Assembly: GCA_011317545.1 (NCBI GenBank)
Contig: WUJK01000013.1
Coordinates: forward strand, 992,001 to 1,056,000
DNA length: 64,000 bases
Origin: Coniella vitis
Lineage: Eukaryota; Ascomycota; Sordariomycetes; Diaporthales; Schizoparmaceae
Reading direction: 5' to 3'
This document shows positions 48,801-60,600 of the stretch, one piece after another; position 1 is the first letter of the stretch, and each line of letters starts with the position of its first letter. The position numbers and the translations under genes are program-made. Under the pieces are notes generated by a model. It saw nothing but the letters and a program-made list of their open reading frames with translations. It did not search any database and was not told the DNA's origin.

Positions 48801-51598
48801 TATTGGAAGTTTATAAAACTATTTTAAGGAAAATTCGATAATAGCCTATTAGAGTATAGCCTATACGATTACGAGATCCTATTTAAAGAAGGAGAATAAC
48901 TAAAGTTCTTTCCTATCTATAGATTAGATAAGGATAAACTTAAAGCACTTAGGGAATATATCGACGAAATTCTCGAGAAAGGCTATATTAAACCTTTATA
49001 TTTACTAGTAGGATACCTAATCCTATTTATACTAAAGAAAAACCGCAAATTATAACTATATATTAACTATCGGTAACTTAACGATATTATAATTAAAAAT
49101 CGGTACCCCTTACCTCTCTTTAAAGAACTTAGAGATAGATTTAAAGGAGCCTAATAGTTTATAGCCTTCGACCTTAAAGAAGGATATATATATATTTATA
49201 TTAAACCCGGAGAAGAATAGAAAATAGCGTTTAGGATATACTACGGATATTTCGAATATCTTATTATACTATTCGGACTTATTAACGCCCCTATATTATT
49301 CTAGGAAATAATAAACTTTATCTTATACGAATACTTCGACTATATCGTAATCGCTTACCTAGATAATATCCTTATTTACTTAAAGATATTCGAAGAATAC
49401 TAGAAGTATATTACGATAATCCTATAAATCCTCTAAGATAATAAGATTTTAATAGAACCTACTAAATATAACTAGAATACTTAAGAAGTTAACTACCTCG
49501 GATATACTATTATACTAAGGTATATACGAATATAGAAAGATAAAGTATAGGTAGTTAGGGATTAGCTTATACCTTAGAATATTAAGGACGTTAGAGCCTT
49601 CTTAAGCTATACTAACTTCTACCGATAATTTATTAAGAATTATAATAGTATTATAGTATTATTTATAGAACTTACGAAAAAGGATACTACCTTTAACTAA
49701 AACGAATAGGTATAGAAAGCCTTTAATATAATTAAAGATATAGTTATATTAGAACTAATCCTAGTCGAAGTAAACTAAGATAAAGTTTTCGAGATCGAGA
49801 TAGATATATTAGATTATATATTCGGTAGATAACTCGGATAATAAGACGATAAAGGATAATTACGGATAATTAGCAACTTTAGTAAGAAATTAAACGGACT
49901 AGAACTTAACTACGGAACGCCCGATTAGGAACTTATAGTAATAATAGAAGCCTTTAGGGAATAGCGATATTATCTTATCGGCGTAAAATAATAAATTCTT
50001 ATATATACGGATTATAAGAATCTTTAGGTATTTACCTCGATAAAGCAGCTTAATAAACGATAAGTTAGATAATACGAATTTCTATTAGAATTCGATTTTA
50101 AGATTATCTATTATAAAGGTAAAGAAAACGAGCGAGTAAACGCTCTTAGTAAACGGTTAGATTATAAGGACTATAATAGTAAAGACTAAGATATTATAGT
50201 AATCTTTAAGGAAGATTCGGAAGGTAACCTTACTATATTATCTATTACTAAGGAACTTAATATAATATTACGTATTAAAGGAGAAATACCTAACCTCGAT
50301 AGTATAATAATATTAGAATAAAACGATTATATTAAAAGTATCTATAACGTATTAGTATATTAATACTAAGGAATTAGAGTAACCTATAAAAGGATCTAAT
50401 ATTATTAAAATCTACTAAACCTTAAGAAACGAGTTATAAATATCGTTAATAACTACGATATATATAAACGGAATAAGATAGAATAATATAAACCTTATAA
50501 ACTATTATAACCTCTACTAATACCTATAACTATTTAGTTATCTATTAATCTAGACTTTATTACTAAGCTACCTCTCTTATAAGAACCCTTAACTTAGGTA
50601 TAGTACGATAGTATCTTAGTAATAGTTTATAGACTAAGTAAATACGTATACTTCCTATTATATAAAGAAAGTAATACCGTAGAAGAACTCGTATATATAT
50701 TCCTCCGTATTATTATCGCTAACTACGGAATACCTTAGGAAATTATATTAAATAGAGATAGAAAGTTTATATTAAAATTCTAGATCTCTCTTACTAAATA
50801 CCTCGGAACGATATAATATATATCTACGGTATTTTATCCTTAAATAGACGGATAAATAGAATATACTAACTAGATTATAGAATAATATCTATAATACTAT
50901 ATTAACTACGAATAAAATAATTAGGTCGAACTCTTACCTATAGTATAGTTCGCCTATAATAGTATAGATATAACGAGTATAGGAAAATTACTATTCTTCC
51001 TACTCTACGGATATAACCCTATAATATACTACGAAATACTACTAGGTGGAAATATAGAAACGGTAGATTAATACGCTAGAAGAATTAAGTAATTATATAA
51101 AGATACTCGATATATACTTTAGGATATTAAAGAATAAATAACGAAATACGCTAATTAGAAAAGAATTAAGGGATTAATCTTATAGAAGGGAGATAAAGTC
51201 TACCTTAACTATAAAAATATTAAAACTACTAAACCTAGCGATAAACTCGACTATAAAAAACTCGGACCTTATAAAATTATATAATAAATTTTACCGGTTA
51301 ACTATAAATTAGAAATCCTATATATACGCTTATACCTAGTCTTCTATATTTTACTTCTAGAACTAATACTAATAGATATAGAACTCTTATATAATATAAA
51401 TATTATCGAACTAGAATAGGTATAATACGAAGTTAAATAGATCCTTAACTTATATAAACGCGGACGCGGAAAATAATACCTTATTAAATAGAAAAATTAC
51501 GATAATTCGGAAAATACTTAGGAACTACTAAAGAACGTATACCTAGACCTTATTAAAGAATACGAAAATAAAAAGCTATTATAGCTTTAGATAGAGAA

Positions 51599-51670
51599 GG
51601 TATTATAGGGAATCGAACCCCGGACCTCTTAGTAAGAAACTAGGAGCTCTAACTACTAAGCTATAAGACT
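51599..51670 (-). tRNA. tRNA-like sequence (degenerate, anticodon position UCU) inside B2
   Basis: 72 bases on the minus strand fold as a complete cloverleaf: 7-bp acceptor with two mismatches, D arm GCTT/GAGC, anticodon stem CCTAG/CTAAG, 7-base loop TTTCTTA, T arm CGGGG-TTCGATT-CCCTA. The B box GGTTCGATTCC is intact. Most mismatches are explained by G-to-A or C-to-T. A pyrimidine at position 37 is abnormal for a working tRNA. Probably a captured tRNA gene or tRNA-derived (SINE-like) piece, RIP-mutated. It lies between the chromodomain and the antisense frame. Confidence 0.55.
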
Positions 51671-51757
51671 ATTTATATCTTTAATTATAATAGCTACTTA
51701 TAGGAATAACCAGACCCTTATTAAGGACCGCTAGTAATAACTCTAAGAACGTTAGAG

Positions 51758-52330
51758 TTATAAACTACTAATAGTAGAAGGTCCTAAGCCGAAGAAATTA
51801 AACGCGGATAAGTCTATAGACTCTAGAAAAGTACTAAAATCTATTACCCTAAAACTACTAAACTCCTATAATTCGGTAGTAGCTTTAGATTCCGCGGAAA
51901 TAGCTATATTTACGCCGGACTTAGCTTCCTACTCCTCCTAAGTATTAAGTAACTCTAATCCTATATTTACTAGCTTTATACTCCTCTTTACTAGAGACTT
52001 ACGCTAAATATAAAGACGCTCTAAGCGAGAAAGCGCCTCCCCCGCCTTACGATAAGCCTTATAAAGCTCCTTATATATATTAGCCTCCTATATATAAAGT
52101 TTCTTCTCCTCCGATAAAATACGAGAAATTATATAGAATTAGTATACTAATAAGGAAAATTATTATAGCTCGGATTTACGAGTATTTATAGGAATATTAT
52201 TCCTATTATACCGTTTTCCTCGCTTTATATATATAGAATAGCGCGAAATATTATATATTATACGGTATAACTACCCTTTGGAAGTATAAAGAGAATAAGG
52301 TATTATCTTAAAACTAAAAGTTTCGATAGA
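51758..52330 (-). pseudogene. Antisense frame in B2: paired Cys cluster plus coiled coil, RIP-mutated
   Basis: On the strand opposite to gag-pol, one frame of about 190 codons is closed only by TAA/TAG until its end at 51758. Two consecutive tyrosine patterns spaced like C-x2-C-x6-C (near 52297-52265 and 52245-52205; TAT/TAC where TGT/TGC is expected) precede a charged helical stretch (SEEKKLYI, YKELYKAYRKAGEALSRLER). A Ser/Phe-rich tail ending GLGPSTISSL follows. This layout resembles uncharacterised proteins repeatedly annotated in fungal genomes near retroelements (from memory). Function unknown. Confidence 0.6.
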
Positions 52331-52494
52331 AAGATAAAGACGGTTATATTATTCGGTTTTCTTCGAAGACGATTTCTAGATACCTATAGATATAACGAAT
52401 TAGGAAGGTATAATCCGGAGTAAGAATATTAGGCAGGACTACTTACGGAAATACTATAGGTTTTTAGGGATAAAGACCGATAGAAGGGAGATAA

Positions 52495-52973
52495 TATTAT
52501 AACCTACGGTTATATAGGTTATAGGAATAAGCTAGCGTAATTATATACTAGTAAATCGGAACCTTAATAGACCGATAGGGATCTCTTATATAAGAATATA
52601 GAGCGGTATAATTAGGGTTAGGGTTAGATTACCTTAATAACTAAGATAGTTAGAGCGATAATAATCCAAATAATCTAAATAAGCTAACGCTCTTATCGCT
52701 CTAGATAATCTAAGGATCTATACTTACTATAGATAGGAAATAATAAAAGGATATAAGGATAGGAGTTTATAGCTTAATATTAGATAGTTTCCTTATAGTC
52801 TTTAGTTATAAATCTAAGTATTATTTTATATAATAGGGTAATCCCTCTTAATTACTTATAATACCTAATATTGCTCGATAATATACGAAGACTTAAAGGT
52901 AATACTTCCCTACCTGCTAATATATAACTTATAGGTACTTCCAGAATCCGGGATTCAGGCAAGGATTATTATA
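52495..52973 (+). repeat. 3' LTR of B2 (hairpin-type U3)
   Basis: This 479-bp LTR is the partner of 45358-45836. It ends GGATTATTATA and is followed by the TSD TCGAA and then by family A integrase sequence that continues exactly from 45357. Confidence 0.9.
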
Positions 52974-54920
52974 TCGAAGCTATATATAATATAAGCGTAG
53001 AAGTATATATAGAGCGGTTCTTATACTATTACTAGCGGTTTTATAATTTCCCTAAGGTAATAGTTAATAACCGAAGCTCGAATTAGGTAGGAGGGTTTTA
53101 GCGCCGATTATATAAGCTTATAAAGATAGAGTAGCGCTTAAATACCGCTTTCTATCTATAAACGGATAGAGCTATAGAAAGGGTAAACTAAGAGGTTATA
53201 GATTACCTCCGAGTATTTATTATATATATATAATTAGATTAACCGATACTCCTACCCGGCGTTTAACTAGCTATTAATAATAAGGATATTAGTATAATTA
53301 GCCTTAGCCTATTTTTTATCCTATATAGCTATTATATAGATCTAATCGAATAGGTAGAATATAATATATTATTAGCGTAAGCGCTTAGAGTTTACGCTAA
53401 GAACTTCGTTTAATAGCTTAAAAATATAACTACTTTCGCTTAAGCTATAATAATAGTTATATAATAATAAATAGAAGAATCTACGAATAAATTATAAGTA
53501 ATTATAAAGCGGCTTATTAAGGGCGATAAGGTTTAGCTCTCCCTACGAAATATTATTACCGACCGCTTTTTAAAGAATTTAGCCTAGCTATACGAGAAGT
53601 ATACCGTAATATATATCGTTAGCCCTTATATAGTAGAATTAGATATCCCGCCGGGTATTTACCCTCGTTTTTATATAAATCTCCTAATTCGAGCTATATA
53701 AAACCCGCTCCCGTTATAGGTATAGAGAGAATACCGGCTTAACCTTATCGTAATTAAAGAGGGAAAGGAACCCGAGTATTAGGTAGAAAGTATTATTAGA
53801 GTATATAATAAGCTATATAGAGGCTATACGAAAATAGACGAAACGCTATAATATAAAGTCTTAGTTAAATAAGTCGGATAGGATTAGCTAGACTAATAGC
53901 TATTATCCGAATTTAAAGATATAATTACTCTTAAGGAGTTCGAATAATATTATAATAGCGCTATAAGTTATAATAGCCTAAAGTTATAGAAAAGAAGAGC
54001 GGGGAAATTAAATACTATAGATAAAAAGAAAACTATATACGAAATATATACTAATATAGCTACCTATTTATCCTTATTTACCTCCTCTTTATTATTAGAA
54101 TTACTCTCCTTAGTTTTACTAAAATAAGGGTCGTTATTAACGCTATATTTCGCTTTAATATTAATTAAGTCCTTACCCTTATTACCTCCCTTTATAAGCT
54201 TTATTAATAAGTTAGTAATATTCTCTAATACTACCGCTTAATAGTATATAAGCTTATAGCTATAGTATTAATATAAAGTTAATAGGATATAAGTAGGGAA
54301 GGAGTAATAGGTATATATATTATAGGTATATTTATTATTTAATAACCGGACCTCGTTATAGCTAGCTTAAATCTTACCTAACTTAGGTAGGTAATTATAG
54401 GTACGGCGTATAGCGAAAGCGGTAAGGGCCTAGGAGCGGAGAGTATCTAGAGTATATAAGTATAGGAAGGCGCGAGTAGGGAAGGAGTAATATATACTAG
54501 GATCGGAAGTATTATAAGCGAGGGAATAATTAACTATAGTAATAATAGCGGTATATATCTCGTCGGTCTAGTAAAGGGGGGTATAGGAGTAGCCGGAGTT
54601 CTTACCCTTCTTATTCGTTTTATAGGGGAAATAACGGGTACCGGCTATAATAGTTAGCGAGCTATAAAGAAATAGGGGAAGCGCTATTTACTAATACTAT
54701 AGAGGTAAAGGGAGAGGGGGTTCTTAGAAGCCCTTATAATATAGGATAGGTATTATTCGTCCCTAATACCCTTAGGGAGGGTAATATAAGGTTAGAGCTA
54801 TAGGTTAATAGCGATAATACTTTAAATAAGCTTATTAACGGCCTTATCGAGCTAAGCGGCGGTAGGGGCGAGGATAGCGGCGGTAGGAGTAGCGGCGGGT
54901 ATAGTAAGAGTAGCCGTAGC
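52974..54920 (+). mobile_element. A2, remainder of integrase, chromodomain-like region and 3' segment
   Basis: Continues A2 after B2: the integrase core (CGAAGCTATATATAATATAA matches A1 at about 7111), a chromodomain-like part (about 53780-53960) and the post-pol region with the same antisense frame as A1 (54060-54920). The match to A1 stops at GCCGTAGCTATA, where the LTR of element C begins, so the 3' LTR of A2 should lie to the right of the window. Confidence 0.83.
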
Positions 54921-55132
54921 TATAAGGGTTCTTTAAGATACGGTTAACCAACTGAATATTAACTAGACGCACGTAATATATAGTAAGTTCGTACGTTCTA
55001 AAGGTTGGTTGATTGATTAACTAGCTAGAAGGGTAACTATCTCGGGGGCTTTAGTATTATAGATATATAGTAGGTATATACTATGCCGGCTGTGCCGGTA
55101 GGCAGACGCCGGCAGGCACGGATCTATAATCA
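54921..55132 (-). repeat. 3' LTR of element C
   Basis: About 212 bp. On the minus strand it follows a purine tract AAAGGGGG and starts TGATTATAGATCC; it ends where family A homology resumes. It contains a GC-rich, unmutated patch (about 55083-55122, GCCGGC-rich) unlike the surrounding DNA. The partner LTR is outside the window, so the borders rest on the PPT and on the break in A homology. Confidence 0.6.
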
Positions 55133-56503
55133 CCCCCTTTCTTATATTAATTATCCCGATTAATCCCTTTCTAAAAAACCGTACGAATACGTCTTCGTTT
55201 ATAGTAATCCTTGCTAAACTTAAGTACTTTAAAGGTATCCTATAAAATCTATTACTACTTAATATCCTAGACTAAAATATACCGAATCTAATACTTTTAG
55301 CCGTTATATCGTTATAAGCTTAATAGGGTTTTATCGCGTTTTTAGGCGATTTAGCCTAAATTACCGTTACTCGCTTAACTAACTATTACTAGCTTAATTC
55401 GGCTAGTTTTAGCCGTTACTATTTAATTGCTATTTAGGCTAGCGTTTATAGCGATTCGTATATAGTCCTTTTCGAGTATCGTTTTGCTTATATACTATAG
55501 GCTGCGAATAAGGTGGCTATCCGTACTATAGGTAGGGAATAAATTAGTGCCGTTATACCTAGACGGTAGCATTATACTACCTAGGCTATATAAACCGTAC
55601 GTATTACTAGTATAGCAACTTGCAATAGCCTAAGGACCGTTATAATACGGCTTATACTTATATACTTTCTATCGTATATATAAAACCCAGTTATTAGGCG
55701 CGTATACTCTTAGTAGAGCCTTCTTTTCCTATAGGATTACTCGTATAGCTATACGTACGGCTATTAAACTATTCGTATATCTATATACTAGAGGAGCTTT
55801 ATAATGCTTTACTAGTTCGTAGTCGACTATTATCTCCTCCTCCTCCGTTAAATTACGTATATATATAGCTATCTTAATAGTAGCGGTAAGCTTATTCGAG
55901 TTAGGTATAGTGCCGAAGAGTAGAAAGAACGGTAAGTAACTAGACGGTTATAGCGTCCGATTATATATTCGTATAGCGCGCTTTATAGCCGTATTAGGGT
56001 TTATCGTATAGATTATCCAGTTATATATTATACCGTACTTTAGTAGGTTATTTACCTTTTCGACTTTCCTATTACCCTATAGGCGTACTAATATAACGGG
56101 GTAAACCTTATTACCGTAGCGTTTATACTATTACTAAGCCTTTACGCTAGTAAAGTAGCTAGCGTTATCCGAGATAAGCTCCTTAGGTATACTAAACGTC
56201 TATATAATACGCTCTAATAGTAATAGTATAGCTTTAAATTATATATTCGCTATTACCTTAGCTTTAATCCATCCTATCGTATATTCTACGGCTATAAGGA
56301 TTAATACGCTATTAATAGCTATAAAGTTAATTACCTAGCGTATTACCAGCGGCGGGGGTAATATAAGTTATAGGTCTAATAATATAGGATTAGGCTTCTT
56401 TATTAACTAGTAACGAGGGTACTCGGCTATTATCTATTATACGATTAAGACTAATTTAGGGTATTAGAACTTGTATATTAATAGGCGTACCGTCGTACCT
56501 ATA
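55133..56503 (-). mobile_element. Ty3/gypsy element C, integrase and 3' part, RIP-mutated
   Basis: The minus strand shows an integrase core: FIAINSVLILIAVEYTIGW (about 56335-56278, first catalytic residue now Glu/Asp-type), ELISDNAS (about 56195-56172) and a Glu in VEKVN (about 56075). A C-terminal integrase extension runs to about 55560. No strong similarity to A or B is visible at base level, so it is a third gypsy family. It is interrupted at 56503 by B3 and continues at 63703. Confidence 0.72.
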
Positions 56504-56973
56504 TATAATAATCCTTGCCTGAATCCCGGATTCTAGAAGTACCTATAAGTTATATATTAGCAGGCGGGGAAGTTTTACCTTTAAGTCTTCGTATATTATC
56601 GAGCAATATTAAGTATTATAAATAATTAAGAGGGATTACCCTATTATATAAAATAATACTTAGATTTATAACTAAAGACTATAAGGAAACTATCTAATAT
56701 TAAGCCGTAAACTCCTATCCTTATATCCTTCTATTATCCTAGTAAGTCGATATAATCGATATCGATCCTATCGATCTATAGTATACTAGTCGATATAATC
56801 GATATCGATTCTATCGATCGTATAACTATTAAGACCCTAACCCTAATTATATTACTATAAGTATCCAGATATCCTTATATAAGAGATCCCTATCGGTCCG
56901 TTATAATTCCGATTTACTAGTATATAGTTATACTAGCCTATTCCTATAACCTATATATTTATAAGTTATAATA
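56504..56973 (-). repeat. 3' LTR of B3 (ClaI-repeat-type U3)
   Basis: This 470-bp LTR has the same outer parts as the B1 and B2 LTRs, but the middle differs. Instead of the inverted repeat there are two tandem units of roughly 50 bp built on TCGATATAATCGATATCGAT (about 56756-56830). The CCCTAACCCTAA motif is kept (about 56834-56845). The preceding CTATA may be a RIP-altered TSD (CTACG at 63703). Confidence 0.85.
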
Positions 56974-57062
56974 TTATCTCCCTTTTATTAATCTTTATCC
57001 CTAAAGACCTATAATATTTCCCTAAATAATCCTACCTAATATTCTTACTTCGAATTATACTT

Positions 57063-57680
57063 TCCTAATTCGTTATATCGTCGTCTTCTTATATAACGAA
57101 ACCTCGTTCGTTAAATCTAAGGTCTAATTCTGCTAAATAGAAGTTATCCTTATACTTAATTATTCTTTCGAACGCCTTTAAGATACGTCCTTATTCTTAT
57201 TACGATTCTAAGGGTAAGACTTCTTATTAAGTTTCCCCTAGTAATTCTTCTCGCTACGCCGAGTATATATATTTAAAACTTCCTCGTTACGATATTTTAG
57301 AGATAACTAACTCTACCGACCTTTTATATATCTCTTCGTAGTATTAAAAGCTAGAAGATAAGATCGAGGAGCTAGAAGATAAACTAATATACTTATATAG
57401 GCAGAAGAAGATATAGCGGGAACGGATAGTATATACTATTCGTTATAGTTTATCGAATCTAGAAGACCTAGATCGTATAAAACGTAAGGAAATAGAGAAG
57501 GAGCGTTTAGCCGCCGAGGCTAAATATCGTTCCGTAGAGCCGACCGTTCCTAAAGGCCTATTACCTAAGGGTTTTATAACTACCGTATTAGAAGATTTTA
57601 ATTAGTCTAGGATTTCTCCGTTATCTCCGTCTGATTTTCTTATTAGTAATTTATAGGGTGCTGGGGCTTCTGGTTTATAA
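57063..57680 (+). pseudogene. Antisense frame in B3: Cys cluster (now Tyr) plus coiled coil
   Basis: Plus-strand frame opposite to gag-pol, about 205 codons to a TAA at 57678-57680, interrupted only by TAA/TAG. It has a tyrosine pattern with Cys-cluster spacing (YSYY near 57192-57203, Y-x2-Y-x7-Y near 57255-57290). A strong heptad stretch (LEDKIEELEDKL, 57351-57386) and a charged helix (KRKEIEKERLAAEAK) follow. The tail ends in a Gly/Ala-rich GAGASGL. It shares the plan of the B2 antisense frame, but the sequence clearly differs. Confidence 0.6.
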
Positions 57681-60600
57681 CTTTGATTTCTTTGGAGTTG
57701 CTACTAGTAGTCCTTAATAAGGGGTCTGGTTATTTTAATATTTTTGCGGTTAAGGTAGACTTTATCTCCCTTCTATAGGATTAGTCCCTTAATCCTTCTC
57801 TAATTAGTATATTTCGTTATTCGTTCTTTAATATCCTAAAGTATACGTCGAGTATCTTCGTATAATTGCTTAATTCTTCTAGCGTATTAGTCTGCCGTTT
57901 TTATATTTCCACCTAATAATATTTCGTAGTATACCGTAGGGTTACGTTTATAGAGTAGGAAGAATAGTAATTTTCCTATACTTATCGTATCTACGCTATT
58001 ATAGGCGAATTATACCGTAAGTAAGAGTTCGACCTAATTATCTTATTTATAGTTAATATAATATCGTAGATATTATTCTATAATCTAATTAGTATATTCT
58101 ATTTATCCGTCTATTTAAGGATAAAATACCGTAGATATACGTTATATCGTTCCGAGGTATTTAATAAGAGAGATCTAGAATTTTAATATAAATTTTCTAT
58201 CTCTATCTAATATAATTTCCTAAGGTATTCCGTAATTAGCGATAATAATACGGAGGAATATATATACGAGTTCTTCTATAGTACTACTTTCCTTATATAA
58301 TAGGAAGTATATATATTTACTTAATTTATAAACTATTACTAGGATACTATCGTATTATACCTAAGTTAAAGGTTCTTATAAAAGGGGTAGCTTAATAATA
58401 AAGTCTAAACTAATAGATAACTAAATAATCGTAGGTATTAATAGAGGTTATAATAATCCGTAAGGTTTATATCGTTCTATCTTATTCCGTTTATATATAT
58501 CGTAATTATTAATAATATCTATAATTCGTTTCTTAAGGTTTAATAGATTCTAATAATATTAAATCCTTTTATAAGTTACTCTAATTCCTTAGTATCTATA
58601 TACTAGTACGCTATAGATACTTCTAATATAATCGTTTTATTCCGATATTATTATACTATCGAGGTTAGGTATTTCTCCTTTAATATATAGGGTTATATTA
58701 AGTTCTTTAGTAATAGATAGTATAGTAAGATTACTATCCGAATCTTCCTTAAAGATCGCTATAATATCTTAGTCTTTACTATTATTATCCTTATAATCTA
58801 ACCGTTTACTAAGAGTATCTACTCGTTCGTTTTCTTTACCTTTATAATAGATAATCTTAAAGTCGAATTCTAATAGAAATTTATACTATCTAACTTATCG
58901 TTTATTAAGCTGCTTTATTAAAGTAAATACCTAAAGGTTCTTATAATCCGTATATATAAGAATTTATTATTTTACGCCGATAAGGTAGTATTACTATTCC
59001 CTAAAGGCTTCTACTATTATTATAAGTTCTTAATCGGGCGTTCCGTAGTTAAGTTCTAATCCGTTTAGCTTCTTATTAAAGTTACTAACTATCTATAATC
59101 GTCCTTTATCGTCTCGTTATCCGAGTTATCTACCGAGTATATAATCTAATATATCTATCTCGATCTCGAAAACTTTATCTTAATCTACTTCGATTAGGAT
59201 TAGTTCTAATATAACTATATCTTTAATTATACTAAAGGCTTTCTATACCTATTCGTTCTAGTTAAAGGTAGTATCCTTTTTCGTAAGTTCTATAAGTAGT
59301 ACTATAATACTACTATAGTTCTTAATAAATTATCGGTAGAAGTTAGTATAGCTTAAGAAGGCTCTAATATCCTTAATATTCTAAGGTATAGGCTAATCCC
59401 TAACTACCTATACTTTATCTTTCTATATTCGTATATACCCTAATATAATAGTATATCCGAGGTAGTTAACTTCTTAAGTATTCTAATTATATTTAGTAGA
59501 TTCTATTAAAATCTTATTATCTTAGAGGATTTATAGGATTATCGTAATATATTTCTAATATTCTTCGAATATCTTTAAGTAAATAAGGATATCGTCTAGG
59601 TAAGCGATTATAAAATAATCGAGGTATTCGTATAAGAAAAAGTTTATTATTTCCTAGAATAATATAGGGGCGTTAGTAAGTCCGAATAATATAATAAGAT
59701 ATTCGAAATATCCGTAGCGTATTCTAAACGCTATTTTCTATTCTTCTCCGGGTTTAATACGAATATATATATATCCTTCTTTAAGGTCGAGGGCTATAAA
59801 CTATTAGGCTCCTCTAAGTCTATCTCTAAGTTCTTTAAAGAGAGGTAAGGGGTACCGATTCTTAATTATAATATCGTTAAATTACCGATAGTTAATATAT
59901 AATCGTAGCTTACCGTTTTCCTTTAGTATAAATAGGATTAGGTATCCTACTAGTAAATATAAGGGTCTAATATAGCCTTTCTTAAGGTTTTCGTCGATAT
60001 ATTCTCTAAGTATTTTAAGTTTATCCTTATCTAATCTATAAATAGGAAAGAACTTTAATTATTCTCCTTTTTTAAGTAGGATCTTATAGTCGTATAGGCT
60101 ATACTCTAATAGGCTATTATCGAATTTTCCTTAAAATAGTTTTATAAACTTCCGATATTCTTCTAGTATACCGGAGAGGTTTCTAAATATATCTTCGTCT
60201 TATATAATTATTATTATAAGGAGATATCGTTATATATACTTAGTTCCTTCTTAAATATATCGCGATAATATATCCTATTATCTATAGAATCCTATTATAT
60301 TATATCCTAATCTACTATATCCTTTCTTCTATTAGGTATTAATTATCGCTAGATCCTTCTCTATAAGCTATTAAGGTTTATTATATCCTAAGGTAGCTAT
60401 CGTCTTAGCTCTTCTCGATTTAAAGGTATATATAAATTCGTTTAAGCCCTTATTATCTAGGTATCGCTTAGTAACTAAATCCGATCCTATACCTTTAATT
60501 ATAACCGTTTCTCGGGTATCCGCTTTATCCTATAAAATATAGCTATTAGTTTAATCGATTCGAGGATTTTCCTTTCTTAACTATAATATACCTAAGATTA

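Larger units (their letters stand above)
45837..52494 (+). mobile_element. Ty3/gypsy chromovirus family B copy 2 (B2), complete internal region, RIP-mutated
   Basis: Full-length body, plus strand. Order: gag (about 46000-47000), with its zinc knuckle at about 46849-46894 decayed to one Cys and three Tyr; protease with a legible LLDSG (about 48129-48143); reverse transcriptase (about 48980-49520) with FGLINAP (about 49271) and YLDNIL (about 49356); RNase H (about 49790-50170); integrase (about 50300-51200); chromodomain (about 51415-51520). After pol come a tRNA-like sequence and an antisense frame (listed separately), then a purine-rich tract GAAGGGAGATAA just before the 3' LTR. All frames are closed by RIP stops; the element is dead. 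Confidence 0.9.

Noticed and set aside
45358..52973. Possibly active retrotransposon because LTRs are nearly identical and the TSD is perfect
   Set aside because: Every coding frame is closed many times by RIP stops and catalytic residues are altered; LTR similarity reflects recent insertion followed by parallel mutation.
56750..56835. Possible CRISPR-like array of ATCGAT-rich repeats
   Set aside because: Only two tandem units with no unique spacers, inside an LTR of a fungal element; present identically in both LTRs of B3.
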